64,000 nucleotides of DNA from Alviniconcha marisindica (taxonomy: Eukaryota > Mollusca > Gastropoda > Provannidae). Shown here piece after piece: positions 39,247 to 50,664 of this stretch (position 1 is its first letter; each line of letters opens with the position of its first letter). The notes below the pieces were generated by a model that was not told the DNA's origin, searched no databases, and was given only the letters and a program-made list of their open reading frames with translations. The stretch is taken from positions 716,001 to 780,000 of the forward strand of contig JABMCL010001612.1 in assembly GCA_018857735.1 (NCBI GenBank), written 5' to 3'. The translations under genes and the position numbers were made by a program.

Positions 39247-40014
39247 ACACTTTGCTTTCTCTGACTCTGCAACTGCTTATCCTTGGTCCGTTCATGGACA
39301 AGCTGAACAATTGTTTTGTGGTGTGGAAATCAGCATTACCATCACAGGTATTTGGGATTAAAACAAAAGAAAGCAAAACAAAAAGCAAGGAAACTGCAGC
39401 TTCTTTTTAGCTACAGTGTCACCATGCATACGTATCTGTTTTTTTATTTTTTATTCAGCATAAAAACACTGTATCGTGCATCTTTTATTTTGTTTGCTTT
39501 CTACTCCCAAATACCTGTGATTAGTATTACCTTGATCCTGTTGAGCCTTAGATTTTTAATGGATATATCATATAGTATTGAATGATTTTGCCTTATCCAG
39601 TTTAAGACTTCATGTGTTCTGCTACTTCTGTGCCTTCAGTTCCAGATGTCAAAGAAAAACATGTGTGATCATTTTTACTCAAATACAAAAGGAAAACACG
39701 TTTGCAATTTAACAACCAATTCTAATCCTGCTCTTTTACACTATAAATACTTTACATTTTATACTGTAAATACTTTTCAAGTAATTCAGTTTTTCTTAAC
39801 AATTTTATGATTTCTCAACAGTTTGTCTTTCTAAAGTCTTACTTTGATCAATATACATGTCAGGTTTGTTGCTACTCATCTATAACATTCTCTTTACAGT
39901 GCAGTATTGATGCTATACATGTACATTTGTTGTAATTCCCATCTATGGGTACAATTTCTCCACAGTATTGGTATGGGTTAATGCTACAAATCAAAATAAG
40001 TTTCTGTTTAATGA

Positions 40015-40020
40015 AATAAA
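40015..40020 (+). promoter_or_regulatory. Polyadenylation signal for the short isoform
   Basis: AATAAA followed at once by a GT-rich stretch ('gttgttttgttgc'), about 770 bases after the stop at 39246. It would terminate the transcript before the alternative last exon at 43047. Confidence 0.5.
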
Positions 40021-41328
40021 GTTGTTTTGTTGCAACGTATATCTGTATGTACGTGTATTTCAGTAATGTCTTTTTGTATGTTTATCTGGGTCAGTCAGCT
40101 ATTTCTCTGTCTCTTTATATGTGTCTTAAAGGAGCTTGTCCTCTAAAAACAACACAAAAAACAACATGTTTTGTGCAACATAAAGAACAGATCAAAGCAA
40201 AAGCCTGAAATTAACAATTTTGTTTTAAAATGCCCTGTTTGTTGTAGTTTGAGTTTTATCTCCTGTTATTCCATGAGGAATCTGATCACATGAGAGTTTT
40301 GTGCACAACATCACTTTCTCCAACACTGATTAATAAGTAATGATTAGCAGGACTGGCTGTACAAAACAAGTGTGTCCTGGCTCATCTGTTGGGTGCACCA
40401 CCTCTTTGATTCTGGCTACACAGACTGAGGTGGTGTGCACTCAAGTCTCACAAGGAACAAGATGAGAGGTCACGGTAGCCATTATAAGCCACCTGTGACA
40501 CTTGATAGTGTTGTGGGCTGGTTTGGCCTAGTGGTAAATAAAACAAAGGGGGCATTTAAAACAAAATTGGTGGTAAATGGATGATGCTGATTTGATTTCA
40601 ACTCTCCTTTCTCTTCAAAAGTTGTGGTTTATTGGCAACAGACAGGGGAGTTAATTAGCACTAGAAAGAGGTCACACAAACACTTCTTTGATGTTCAGCT
40701 CAAGATATGCATGCTGTCTTCACCCATTGGCAAAGAAAGATCAAAGGTGCTAACTGTATGCTCTGTGGCTGAGTTGTAGTTACATAGGATCATGATATGT
40801 TGTTAATATACATAAGAAGCAGCATATGATCAAACTCCATCGCATCACATTAAAACATCACACTGAACTTAGACTAAGACTGTTTCTAAAATTGTCTCTG
40901 CTTACTTAGGAAATTAATTAATAATGCAAACACCTTAAAGTGATCAGGCCAGCTGTAACAGTTTGTGTTTTGCATGTATCTCATTGATCATCACACACTA
41001 ATTTTTGTGTGTGCTAAAATTGATATAAAATCAATGCAATATTTGAGAGGAAAAAAATCCTTCATTTTAGGGTTTATTTTGATCTGTTGTACATTTTTGT
41101 AAAGCAAAGTTTTTAGATGGTGATTTCCTTTAACACAAAAACACTTGCATTCACAGTTCCATTCCTTCACTCTGATTTGTCACTATACTCTTGTTGAAGC
41201 CGTTTACATAGTGGCACAGTGCATGATGAGCAGTTGTGACTGCAGGATCCACAGGTAATATGATAAAATTATAACATGCATGATAAGATGCACTGCACAT
41301 ACTTGGCATAAAAAGAACATCATTGCAA

Positions 41329-41366
<38 letters not shown>

Positions 41367-42467
41367 GTGTGTGTGTGTAATCTGACTAGCTGTGCCTTAA
41401 TGCTGAAAATATCCTGCCGCTTCCAGTAAACCATAAATAAAAACAAAACAAAAACAAAAAAACAGCATGATAAGGAGAGAGGAGAGGGCACAATGATGTG
41501 ATTCAGGCAGCGCCTAGTTTCAAATAAACAGAAAAGATAAGGAAGCAGAACAGCGTATGTTACACCAGGAACAGTTGACAGTCACACGCATGCATGCGCG
41601 CACTCATGCACACACACACATGCACATACGCACACACGCACGCACGCACACACACGTGCGTGCAAACATGCACGCACACACACACTCACACACACACACA
41701 CTCTGTCACCATCACTGGCCACCAGCACTCATCAGTTACCATCAATGCTACCACAACTGTCATTATTGCCACTGGCCATGACCACAAGGATCATTTATCA
41801 ACATCATCTTCACCACCAGCACTACCATCATTCACCATCCCCACCATGAGGCACTCACCACCATCACCACCACCACCACCTTGGTCTGCAGTGCCGGTGC
41901 CTGCCAGCCTATGTAAATCATCAGTGTTAGCAAAGATTGTTACGATCTTCAGTGTTAGTCCGATTGGCCATACATGCCAAAAATGACCCATTCATGATTG
42001 TGTTTCTTACATCATTTGAACTTTGTGTAGCAATAAACTTAGCGCATTGAGGTAGTAGTAGTAGTAGTAGTGGTGGTGGTGGTGGTAGTAGTAGTAGTGT
42101 TTAACCGAATAGAACTTTAGTTGTTCATACCAGTTGTGACTGCCTTTGACCTATTTCCAAGGTCACATTGATCTGTAAAGGTCAAACTCATTATTTTGTT
42201 GGTAAATTTTTTGAGATCCCGACTTTGATTTCGGCTTGTCTGGTTCATATAATTATACGGTAACAAGATAATGTGTGTAGGCCTGGCTATCGTCATGCAA
42301 AGTTGAAAAAACAATCGTGAAAATTAAAGTGGAAGCGATGCAAAGGTGCAATTAAGTCTATAGCTTATATTTCTGGACATGTCCGTCTGGATTCCAAACT
42401 CAGCTCAAGACTTTCTCATCAGCTGTTTTTTTAAAGAGGCCTTTGTGCAAACCCGAGGTAGACCATT
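40021..42467. other. Interval between the two last exons, no gene
   Basis: AT-rich sequence with microsatellites: (GT)n at 41334-41379, CA-rich DNA at 41600-41702, CAC/ACC triplets at 41850-41880 and TAG/TGG triplets at 42053-42098. A 'ggtttggcctagtggtaaa' segment near 40522 looks like a worn tRNA-type SINE head. Open frames at 41557-41986 follow the CA-rich tract and are not genes. Confidence 0.6.
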
Positions 42468-42479
42468 TCTGCGAGCATA

Positions 42480-42658
42480 TCATGATGATGAAGTGATGCT
42501 TAATGTCCTCAGATGTCGGCTGACATATTAGTGACAAGCTGAGACCAATGCCGAAGCATGTTTTAGTATAGCTTTACGTCCACGGAAACCAGAAGGCTCG
42601 TTAGGACGAACAGCCCAGGACGGCCACCTCGACTCTCGCACAGCTCTTGAACTATGTG
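42480..42658 (-). mobile_element. Short retroposon (family R), minus-strand copy with 12-bp target duplication
   Basis: Reverse-orientation copy of the elements at 49882, 52722 and 58437. Its (ATC)n tail is at the low-coordinate end and its head ('tagttcaagagctgtg' on the minus strand) at the high end. The flanks 42468-42479 and 42659-42670 are identical (tctgcgagcata), a perfect 12-bp target-site duplication. It lies about 390 bases before the alternative last exon of the 35-kb gene. Confidence 0.88.
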
Positions 42659-42832
42659 TCTGCGAGCATAGATTATGCGTATGCGTATACATACTCGTAG
42701 ATGTACGTAAATGACCGGTGTGCTAGCGCCCAGAGTTTTGTGCCGCAGACAGATCTGCGCTGTATAAGAGCCATCTATTATTATCATTAGTCTGTCTTAT
42801 TTTTATTTGCATGTAAATCGATCGAACAATTG

Positions 42833-42834
<2 letters not shown>

Positions 42835-42896
<62 letters not shown>
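42835..42896. repeat. (CT)n microsatellite
   Basis: About 31 CT units, 150 bases before the acceptor of the alternative last exon. It could act as a distal pyrimidine tract, but that is speculative. Confidence 0.95.
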
Positions 42897-42900
<4 letters not shown>

Positions 42901-43046
42901 GGTCACAGTTTTGACAAAAAGGAAAATGATAATAAACAGGCCTATTAACAAACTCAGTTAGAAACAACAAAAACGACAACATCTACACCATAGGAGAATG
43001 ATGCTATAAAACTTTTCACGTATACAGTCTTTTCTCTCTCTTCCAG

Positions 43047-43402
43047 CGGTGTGGAGAGAACAGTTCGTGCTGAGAAAACGCATGGAAAAGCGATGGGCAG
43101 ACTTTCTCCAGCACCAACCCACATTCACGGCCAACTGGGATCGCAACCAGACACGACCGATAACTCAACCCACGCGGCAAGCTCCACCCAAACCCAAACC
43201 CAAACCCAGACCCAGACCCAAACCCACTAAGAGCCAAGCCAAAGCCCCGGACTCCGACCCGTTCTTTGAGGAAGTAGAGTTCAAAACCCCTCCAGTAACC
43301 CCGCCACCTCAGCCTCTGTCGCCAGCCAGACTGCCAGCAACTGTTGAAAGGGACGAAGAGTTCTGGGCCTTCTATGACCAGAAGGGACCGAAGTCCAAAT
43401 AA
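43047..43402 (+). CDS. Alternative last exon of the 35-kb gene (449-aa isoform)
   Basis: Follows a strong acceptor ('ttttctctctcttccag') and is phase-compatible with the exon ending at 36949: G+CG gives Ala, as G+CC does for the exon at 39179. It begins A-VWREQFVLRKRMEKRW, which parallels A-AWAEQNLVREKLKKQW of the short last exon (W, E, Q, R, K, W identical plus conservative changes). It then continues with a Pro/Lys/Arg repeat (PKPKPKPRPRPKPTK), an acidic-aromatic motif (DSDPFFEEVEF) and a tail ending DEEFWAFYDQKGPKSK before TAA. It is most simply a duplicated terminal exon used alternatively. Whether both are used is not shown by DNA alone. Confidence 0.75.
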
Positions 43403-43429
43403 CGATCGCAGCCACACTCCGAGCATTGC

Positions 43430-44129
43430 TTTCCGACACCTTCCTCCAAACTCTACCAGAACTGGTTACGCCACTGAAGGGGCACTTTTTATCTCTGCGG
43501 ACTCTGTCAGCGCCCTCCGAATGGTTTGGGTAGTAATAAGGCTGTGGAAGCGACATAGCGTCCAAGCACGCACGTGAACCTGAGGCGCGTCCGTTCTGGG
43601 TATAAAAAGAGTTCCGTCTCGATTCAGGCCTTGTCCCTAATATGTCATCCGACATCCGAAGACATTAAGAATCAAAGAACCATTCAGACGATAGTGGACG
43701 TAAAGCACCATGATTGCCTTACCATTCAGACGTTTCGGATTTTATTTGTGCCTGCGTAGGCAACGTGGGCGGCTCAGTATAAAAGAAACGCCCGATAAAA
43801 TTTGAGATGTGATCTCAGGCGAGATCAAGAGGAGGGAGGTGTTGCTGGACCCTCAAGTTAGCCTAGAGGAGATCAAGAGTTGGGAGGGTGAGCAGGGCTT
43901 GAAGGCTGGACTTCTTTTGCCTCAGCTGTTTCCAACGGCGGATCGAGCTACGGACATTGTCTTTGTGACTCTATTCCGCATAGCAGTTGGGACAGCAATT
44001 GCGTAGTACACTGGTTGCTGTGCAATGCCGAGCGGACTCTGCCTTAACATTCTCTTGTTCTGGCGGCGGTCCACGACATCCTTGGTCTTCCGGGCTGGCG
44101 CCTGTTTCGAGTCCTCACTCTTCTTCCCG

Positions 44130-44174
<45 letters not shown>

Positions 44175-44370
44175 TCCCCGTCCTAATAGGCCACCTGTGG
44201 ACGTTAAGCAGAATTATTCCCAGTTTGAGTTGCCTGTTACAAACTTACTGCCATTTAAGCACCAAAGAAAAAAACTGTTCGTTGGCTGACAGAGACCTAT
44301 GGTGTAATCGGTTATGGCAGTAGATGGAGGAAGGGTGTCGTAAACTAATGCTTGGAGTTTGGATCGCAGG
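43430..44370. repeat. Dispersed repeat, copy B, with rearranged block order
   Basis: Counterpart of 2217-3095. Here the block with 'tcagcgccctcc' and 'gtttgggtagtaataagg' (43480-43620) comes first. It is followed by a 'tgtccctaatatgtca' to 'gacattaag' segment shared with family R (43629-43668), then the 'ctggaccctcaagttagcc' block (43840-44130), a 44-base C run, and the 'gttacaaacttac...ggaagggtgt' block (44225-44360). It begins within about 30 bases of the stop codon at 43402. Confidence 0.7.
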
Positions 44371-44605
44371 TTCGTGGCCGCATGGTTGGCTAACGTGCTG
44401 TCAAACCCAGTGGCCAAGGTTCGACTCCTGGACGCGGCTGGGTGACGGGCTGTTTTTCCAGTTCTTCTTGTGCAGACTCGCCAGTGCCTGTGGTGTCGCC
44501 TTCGTGTGCACAGCACGCCCTAAGATCGCTGCGCACGTTAAAGATCCCATGTCCACCTTTTCATAAAAGGCCTAACGGCCAGTGACTCGGAAACACGCAG
44601 ATATT
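44371..44605 (+). mobile_element. tRNA-headed SINE, different family
   Basis: Starts 'ttcgtggccgcatggttggc' and has a B box 'ggttcgactcc', then a body containing 'cgcacgttaaagatcccatg' and 'cggccagtgactcgg'. The head resembles a Ser/Leu-type tRNA with a long variable region rather than the heads at 18095 and 20858. The sub-phrase 'taaagatcc' is shared with the other SINE bodies. Confidence 0.55.
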
Positions 44606-44763
44606 ATGCATAACAGTTGCAGAGAAATCAGAAGACTACTTCTAGTTCACTTCAAGATGGTATCTATGCGCTCGGAAAAGCCCATATGCGCTCCACTCCG
44701 CCTCTCATAAGTTTCCTCAACGTCGCCTTTGAAACAGTTAAAAATAATGAACGAATGGTAAAA

Positions 44764-44942
44764 CAAGAATTTGAATCTGCCTTTGGCTAGACTCCACTGG
44801 ACATCGACTTCAAATGCGACACAGTCTAGGAGGGCAGGCCTGCATTGCCGCACGAGAATTTGAATCTGCCTTTGGCTAGACTCCACTGGACATCAACTTC
44901 AAATGCGACACAGTCTAGGATGGCAGGCCTGCATTGCCGCAC
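44764..44942. repeat. 90-bp direct tandem duplication
   Basis: 'gaatttgaatctgcctttgg' begins two nearly identical units (44769 and 44854), each ending 'gcctgcattgccgcac'. No coding sense. Confidence 0.9.
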
Positions 44943-45075
44943 GGGAAATAATCTGTAGGAAGGGTCGACTTTGTGTGTTTCTACCTCAGTGACGAGCCAG
45001 TCGGGTGACTGCGTGCTACATATATTCATTTGAGGCTTGTGGTTGTTGATATGCGGACCGGAGGGGTAGAGTATG

Positions 45076-45113
<38 letters not shown>

Positions 45114-45151
45114 TGTGTGTGTGAGTTTGGAGGACAATGCCGTGTGTGTGT

Positions 45152-45199
<48 letters not shown>

Positions 45200-45240
45200 G
45201 GTGTGTGTGTCGATCAGTGTGGGTGTGCGTGCGTGCGTGC
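45076..45240. repeat. Interrupted (GT)n tract
   Basis: GT-rich DNA with short non-repeat islands. The Cys-Val and Thr-His ORFs on both strands are artefacts. Confidence 0.92.
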
Positions 45241-45298
45241 GTCTTCCAGTGTGAAAGCATGCATCGAAGCACTGCTCTCGGCAGTAAATTCTGTAAAT

Positions 45299-45431
45299 GT
45301 CTGTAAGATCAAAGTACGTCATCTGATTTATAACCGTTTCTATAACTTCCCCTTCTTTTTTTTCTGTAAAGGTCTGTAAGATCAAAGTGCGTCATCTGAT
45401 TTATAACCGTTTCTATAACGTCCCCTTCTTC
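45299..45431. repeat. 70-bp direct tandem duplication
   Basis: 'gtctgtaagatcaaagt' starts units at 45299 and 45371; both continue 'cgtcatctgatttataac' and end in 'ccccttctt'. No gene is recognised between 44.6 and 46.2 kb. Confidence 0.88.
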
Positions 45432-45978
45432 TTTCCAACCGTCTAGCTCACCCATCGTCGGGCCAGCAAAAATATCGCAATGAGATCTGGCGTTCTTCTT
45501 ATGACTCCATCAACCAGTGATGGAAGCAATAGAATGGAAAACCCAAATCCTTCATTTATTTCTCCTCGACATTCTGCTCACCAGTACTTGCCGCGCTTTG
45601 GGGGCCCCACGGCTGTGTCTAACGGTCTGCTTTTGAATTGCTTGTTTGTAGTTTTTCCGTCTTTCTGTTTTTGGTAGGTATAGGAGGCGTGTGCGCTGGG
45701 AGTTTGTTTCCATCCTGAAACTTTTTTGACAATAATTAATTTGTTGATAATCGTACCCAACTCCGTGCAGCACAGTCTTCGCGAAAGAGCTCTATACCCA
45801 AACAAAAGGCACAAAACTGCTCACCTGGGTGAGTTTCTAATGGAGCGAATATGACGCAACAGTATGTGTAATTGTACCTGACGCTGTGGTTATTATTAAA
45901 TTCGTCACAATATCACTCTTCTATGTTCTTTCAGTGTTTGCTCACTGTTTGCATGTGACCGTACTTGAATGACCCAAG

Positions 45979-45979
45979 T

Positions 45980-46031
<52 letters not shown>
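45979..46031. repeat. (GA)n microsatellite
   Basis: About 26 GA units. Confidence 0.95.
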
Positions 46032-46034
<3 letters not shown>

Positions 46035-46224
46035 CACAACTTGAAAAGTAACAGATTAAGCAAAACGGACGTCTCATTGCAGCTGCTGTCATAGACTCTA
46101 AAATGTTCACAAATTCTTCCGCAATGACCCAATAATGCAACCGCTAGTCTATTTCTTGACATTTGCTAAGACTTAGTGCGCTATCACACAAAGGCAACGC
46201 TAACTTCTGAGACCTTTATATATA

Positions 46225-47468
46225 TGTAATGGTGTGGAAGAGCCGCGTAGAAGGACAGTGACCCAGGCAGCGGAGTCGGTCAAAATGGAGACCACAGCAG
46301 GCGAACGGCAGCAATCAGGTTTTATTCTACAGCAGCAGACAACTTTCTCAGCACCCCCAAAATCTTCACGCGCACGCATAGATAAGAGAACTGCGCGGGC
46401 CGCAAGGAACACGCGCTATCGCTACAATGAAATCGGCCCTCTGGGCCACAAAATGGCTGACAATTGTGTTTCCTTGGCCCGCACAAATACAGTTTCCTCA
46501 ACAATAACTAAACTAATTAAAACATGAAATACATCAAATAAAAGCTACAGTTACAACCTTTTAAACCGTATAAACAAAATGTACACACATGACTTATTTA
46601 ATTTACAACAAGAGTGGGAAGCGTGGCTTGCACCTATCTATAAGCAGATTCGTACAACTAAATCACAACTAACACAATGTACAAAATATAACTGTCACTA
46701 AAACTTACATCAGAATAAAGAACACGCTCCCACGGTTAAAATGGTACATAACAATTACAATACAACGCTCTGTAAGAGAAGCAAGACACACTCAAAGACT
46801 AGCACTAAAACAATCGGTGCGAACTTTCGCCTGGGGCGCGTTATTTTAGTCGCAGCAGCGCTGATAGTGATACCAAGTAGTCTATGAATACAACTTAGCT
46901 TCTACAGTACACAATACATAATAAGTTAATTTCAGCCCAAAATAAACACTAAACATGAAGTCAGCTAAGCAAAATATTATACGACAAAGCACTGATCGAC
47001 ACAGAGTTACTTTCATCGAGTCAAAACAACGATTCACTACTATTCACTAGTACTACACAGAAAATGCGCCATGCAGACGACGGCTATAAAAAGAATGGAC
47101 CTAGAGAGGAATCGGCAACTGATTAAGCTCGATCCTGCGTCTAAATAAGATCTAAATAAACATTCTAAGATGCCAAATTATATTTCACATGACTTAGTGC
47201 ATAAAAAGACTAGGTGAACAAAGAGTAGGTAAACAAACAAGCAGTCAAAATATTAAGGGAGTAAACAGATTTGAAAATGGCGCGCACCAGCGGCTATCGC
47301 CGGTCGGCTGTGTGAAGGCCATGTGGCGTTACGCAACACGCAGCGCTTCAAAACAAAAGCGTCGTCTGCTCCGGTTCCCGGGTTACTAACAGTACAGTAA
47401 TGAAATTGCATGGATCTGATAACCGGGGCGGGATTATTGTAAAAACGTACAAAGAGCACTTGCTCACA
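46225..47468. mobile_element. Possible solo LTR, 1.24 kb
   Basis: The stretch starts TGTAATGG and ends GCTCACA (5'-TG...CA-3') and is flanked on both sides by short TA runs that could hide a 4-5 bp target duplication. It differs in composition from its surroundings and has a GC-rich first 250 bases. No internal retroviral genes are present. The TA flanks make the ends ambiguous, so this is a weak call. No host gene is supported here; the frame at 46234-46527 is unremarkable. Confidence 0.28.
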
Positions 47469-48368
47469 TATATATATATATATATATATAAAGAGGGGGG
47501 AGGGAATAACAGATTACGGAGTCGGCTCTCAACTTTGAGGCTGCACGCCTAAAATGGCAGCGGACGCACTGTGCGCACCCATGGGCCTCCCTCATGCATA
47601 TGCAAAGTATGTTAATGCGTCATAAAATCCATAAATGTAAACGCACCTAGCCTACACGTGCATTTGGGGGAAGGGGGTGGGGAGACCATGACATTTTATA
47701 CTGGTCACATTAAATCGCTTGTTATGCGCCTTGCGTTATATTGAATATGTGATCCATTGACGTGACTAGGCTGACGTCAGGGACCTACAGTATAAGTAGG
47801 ACCATGGCTGACGTAGCTGATACGGTACAATATCGAATGGGCACAACTATTCCAAGAGAGAAGAAAACCAGATCGTCTCCCTGAAATTTAGGGATTTTAA
47901 TGATACAGCAAAAATCCGACACAAGTGTAGCTAAATAATACTCAGTTTGGCATAAGTAGCTGATCGTGCACAAAGTCCATGTATAAACACGAGCAACGAA
48001 AAGACCGCCTATTGGACATGCAGGTAACTGTGAAACGACGTCAATAGCCTATTGACATTGCTTAGACAAAACGAGGCTCAAAATACGTCAATTTGTGTGC
48101 ATGTGTTTGAGTGTTGATTTAAACTGCGTGAATTTATTTATAAGGAACATTCACGTTTTGCAAAAAAGTCTTCATAAGCCTTAAACAGCCCTGGACTACC
48201 TGATCGATAAATGTTGCACCTGTGCTAGTTTACCTGGCCATTCAATCTGGATTGGAGCCAGCTGCGCAGGCTGTTGAAGGGCCGCATGCGCAAGACCAGG
48301 AAATCCCCTTGTGGGGTTGGGACAGGTTTTTCCGGGAAGTTACTTTCCGATCACAAAAGAAAACAAAC
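47469..48368 (+). promoter_or_regulatory. Upstream region of the TRIM gene with CRE-like and TATA-like elements
   Basis: A TGACGTCA palindrome at 47772-47779 is followed by 'tataagta' at 47791, a plausible core promoter about 570 bases 5' of the ATG. An octamer-like 'atgcatatgcaaag' lies near 47594. The open frame extends upstream of the chosen ATG to 48222, but the local context favours the later start. Motif-based only. Confidence 0.3.
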
Positions 48369-49631
48369 ATGGCGGAAGGAGGAGCCGTCGACGAGAATTA
48401 TTCCTTGTCTTCAGCATTATCCGACGACAATGCACGTAAATACGAATGCTCGATCTGCCTTGATATTCTGTCGCTTCCGAAACTGTTACCTTGTTCACAC
48501 ACCTTCTGTGAGCTTTGTCTACGAAAGCACATCACTGCGAAGTCTTTCTTCGACCCTGTGTCTGCCAGCAGGCAGTCTTGTTTCGAATGTCCTGAGTGCA
48601 GAAGCAAAGTTGACGTGCCTGTTAATGGTGCTGCCGGATTCCCAAACAATCGCTATATATGGGACGAAGTAGTTCGGTGTCGCCAAAACGCCAAACGCGT
48701 ATGCGACTCATGCGTTGACCGAAATTCGGGACAACGAGAGCGAGCGACCCGCTACTGTCAAGACTGCAGCAACTATTTCTGCAGAGCCTGTTGTAATCAC
48801 CACAATAATCTTTTTCCTTCGCATGTCGCGAGCCGCATTTCGGCCTCTACCGCTGCTGACCAACGTCCCCCCCAAGCCTGGCCGGAGTCCGGTGGCGGCG
48901 GAGGCGCTTTGTGGCGGCGTGGAGGGCGAGCTGCCGTCCGTGGCTCGTCTCCAGACGCCCGCCCGAAACAGAATCACTGCCCCACGCACCCTGAGGAGCT
49001 GCTTCGCTTCTACTGCTGCGGCCGCGGCGAAGACGAACCGTGCAACACGGCCATCTGTCGAGACTGCCGCCTGACCAGCCACTTCGACCACCCGATCGTG
49101 GTGGACCTCCCCGAGATGGCTAAGCAGTCGCTTCGCCAGCTTAAAGAGAACGAAGCCGAGGTGCAAACACTCATTGGCGCTCTCTCCCGTAGGGAGGCCT
49201 TTTTCCAGGACAGGTTAAAAGCCATCGGCACGAGCAAAAATGTGGTGAAAACTCTGCTGGAAGCTCGAACCGAGAAGCTCATTTCTAAGATCAATGGCCA
49301 CAAAGATCGTGTCGTGGCTCGCCTGGAGACCGATGCCGCCCATCTGAATGAAGCGGTCAAGGAGGAGATGAACCTGACCTTAGCGACGCAATCGTCCCTG
49401 AAAGACACGCACGTTAGACTGCTGAACGTGATGCATTATGGTTCGGACGTTGAGAGAATCACCTTGGCGAAAGGCATGAGTGAGCTGTTGTATGGAAAAG
49501 ACCGTATACCCGAGGCTCAGTTTGCTGAAGAACCGAGCACGTCCAGGGGATTTTTTTATAACGAATCTAGCATTGAAAGCTTTTCAGACGAGCAGATGGA
49601 AGTGCTCATTGGCAAAATTGTTAAACTTTGA
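48369..49631 (+). CDS. Intronless TRIM-type RING / B-box / coiled-coil protein (420 aa)
   Basis: Probable E3 ubiquitin ligase of the tripartite-motif class, cytoplasmic by lack of any targeting signal. A C3HC4 RING spans residues 27-78 (C27, C30, C42, H44, C47, C50, C74, C77). B-box 1 spans about 112-152 (C112, C115, C130, C133, C138, C141, then H145/H152). A 50-residue Gly/Arg/Ala-rich linker follows. B-box 2 spans 204-241 (C204, H207, C217, C230, C233, H238, H241). A coiled coil occupies about 245-370. The end is short and acidic, with no SPRY, NHL or filamin domain, as in TRIM56/TRIM45-like molluscan expansions. The ATG at 48369 (aacATGGCGG) was chosen over 48222 because it sits in strong context and leaves a normal distance to the RING. 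One exon suggests origin by retroposition. Confidence 0.88.
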   Translation: MAEGGAVDENYSLSSALSDDNARKYECSICLDILSLPKLLPCSHTFCELCLRKHITAKSFFDPVSASRQSCFECPECRSKVDVPVNGAAGFPNNRYIWDEVVRCRQNAKRVCDSCVDRNSGQRERATRYCQDCSNYFCRACCNHHNNLFPSHVASRISASTAADQRPPQAWPESGGGGGALWRRGGRAAVRGSSPDARPKQNHCPTHPEELLRFYCCGRGEDEPCNTAICRDCRLTSHFDHPIVVDLPEMAKQSLRQLKENEAEVQTLIGALSRREAFFQDRLKAIGTSKNVVKTLLEARTEKLISKINGHKDRVVARLETDAAHLNEAVKEEMNLTLATQSSLKDTHVRLLNVMHYGSDVERITLAKGMSELLYGKDRIPEAQFAEEPSTSRGFFYNESSIESFSDEQMEVLIGKIVKL

Positions 49632-49690
49632 ATGGGAAAGTTTAAGAGACTCAAACAGCAAAATTGAGCGACAACATCAATAGCAACAGC

Positions 49691-49693
<3 letters not shown>

Positions 49694-49747
<54 letters not shown>
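49694..49747. repeat. (CA)n microsatellite just 3' of the TRIM gene
   Basis: About 27 CA units 60 bases after the stop, then a 'gcacgcacgc' variant stretch to about 49795. Confidence 0.95.
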
Positions 49748-49748
<1 letters not shown>

Positions 49749-49881
49749 ACGCACGTACGCACGGCATGCATGCACGCACTGACGCACGCACGTATATGCC
49801 GCCTTCTTCAGTTTTGTGGAGTTGCCCGACGTTGAACTTATTGAAGGTGGGATAATCAGTCATTTTTTCTCTCGTCTCGCG

Positions 49882-50065
49882 CATAGTTCAGGAGCTGTGT
49901 GAGAGTCGAGGTGGCCGTCCTGGGCTGTCCGTCCTAACGAGCCTTCTGGTTTCCGTGGACGTAAAGAATTATTGAACCGTGCTTCGGCATTGGTCTCAGC
50001 TTGTCCCTAATATGTCAACTGACATCTGAGGACATTAAGCATCACTTCATCATCATCATCATCAT
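49882..50065 (+). mobile_element. Short retroposon (family R), copy with (ATC)n tail
   Basis: Head 'catagttcaggagctgtgtg', middle 'ggtttccgtggacgtaaag', 3' part 'tgtccctaatatgtcaactg' to 'gaggacattaagcatcactt', then a (CAT)n tail. I see no A or B box. No clean target duplication is visible; its downstream flank is the segment duplicated at 51.99 kb. Confidence 0.85.
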
Positions 50066-50440
50066 CATCATCATTTCTTCTCGTTTTTGTTGTTGTTGAC
50101 AATATTGTATTTCAACCCTATATTTTGTCCCCGTGTGTGCCCGTTCATAATTGTAAAGGACCATGAGAAAATCAGACAGGGCGTTGATGAGCGCATGATA
50201 AATGTACATTATTATTATTAATTGTCTGTAAATATAAAAAATATTTTTTTTAAAGTGCTAAAAGAAACTAAAAGGATGGGGGTGGAGGTGGTGGTGGTGG
50301 TGGTGAGCTGTGTGTTTGTGTGTCAGAGCGCGCGTGCATACGTGCGTTTGAGAAGCTGTGCCATAATTTTGTTAAAGTCTGCATTAGTTTGTTGAGTCGT
50401 GTTTTTACACAGCATAACTGACGTATTGAATTGTATGAGA
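50041..50440 (+). repeat. Duplicated segment, copy 1 (partner 51990-52385)
   Basis: About 390 bases are nearly identical to 51990-52385: 'ttctcgtttttgttgttgtt', 'gtccccgtgtgtgcccgttc', 'gataaatgtacattattatt' and 'gcgtttgagaagctgtgcca' in the same order. The right part holds a LINE-like 3' ending (near 50500, 'gcttacaaatttccattatta'). Confidence 0.88.
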
Positions 50441-50664
50441 TGTGTCACTATTTTCGTTTTTGTACGCGCCTTGGACTGTTAAAATATTTTTGATAGGTAG
50501 GGCGCTTACAAATTTCCATTATTATTAGTTTACCAATCTGCTTTCTGATTCTTAAACGGTATAACTGTTTTGAGTATACGAGTTTATTACTCCTTTGTTA
50601 CATTCCATATAATGTATACATCATTTTTTCTTGAGGTATTGATCTTCTTATCTCACTTGGCACA

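Noticed and set aside
48222..48368. 49-residue N-terminal extension of the TRIM protein
   Set aside because: The upstream start is a GTG-type or weak context in probable 5' UTR. The ATG at 48369 has strong context and a usual distance to the RING.
48708..49408. Antisense and shifted ORFs over the TRIM gene
   Set aside because: Shadows of a GC-rich coding exon.
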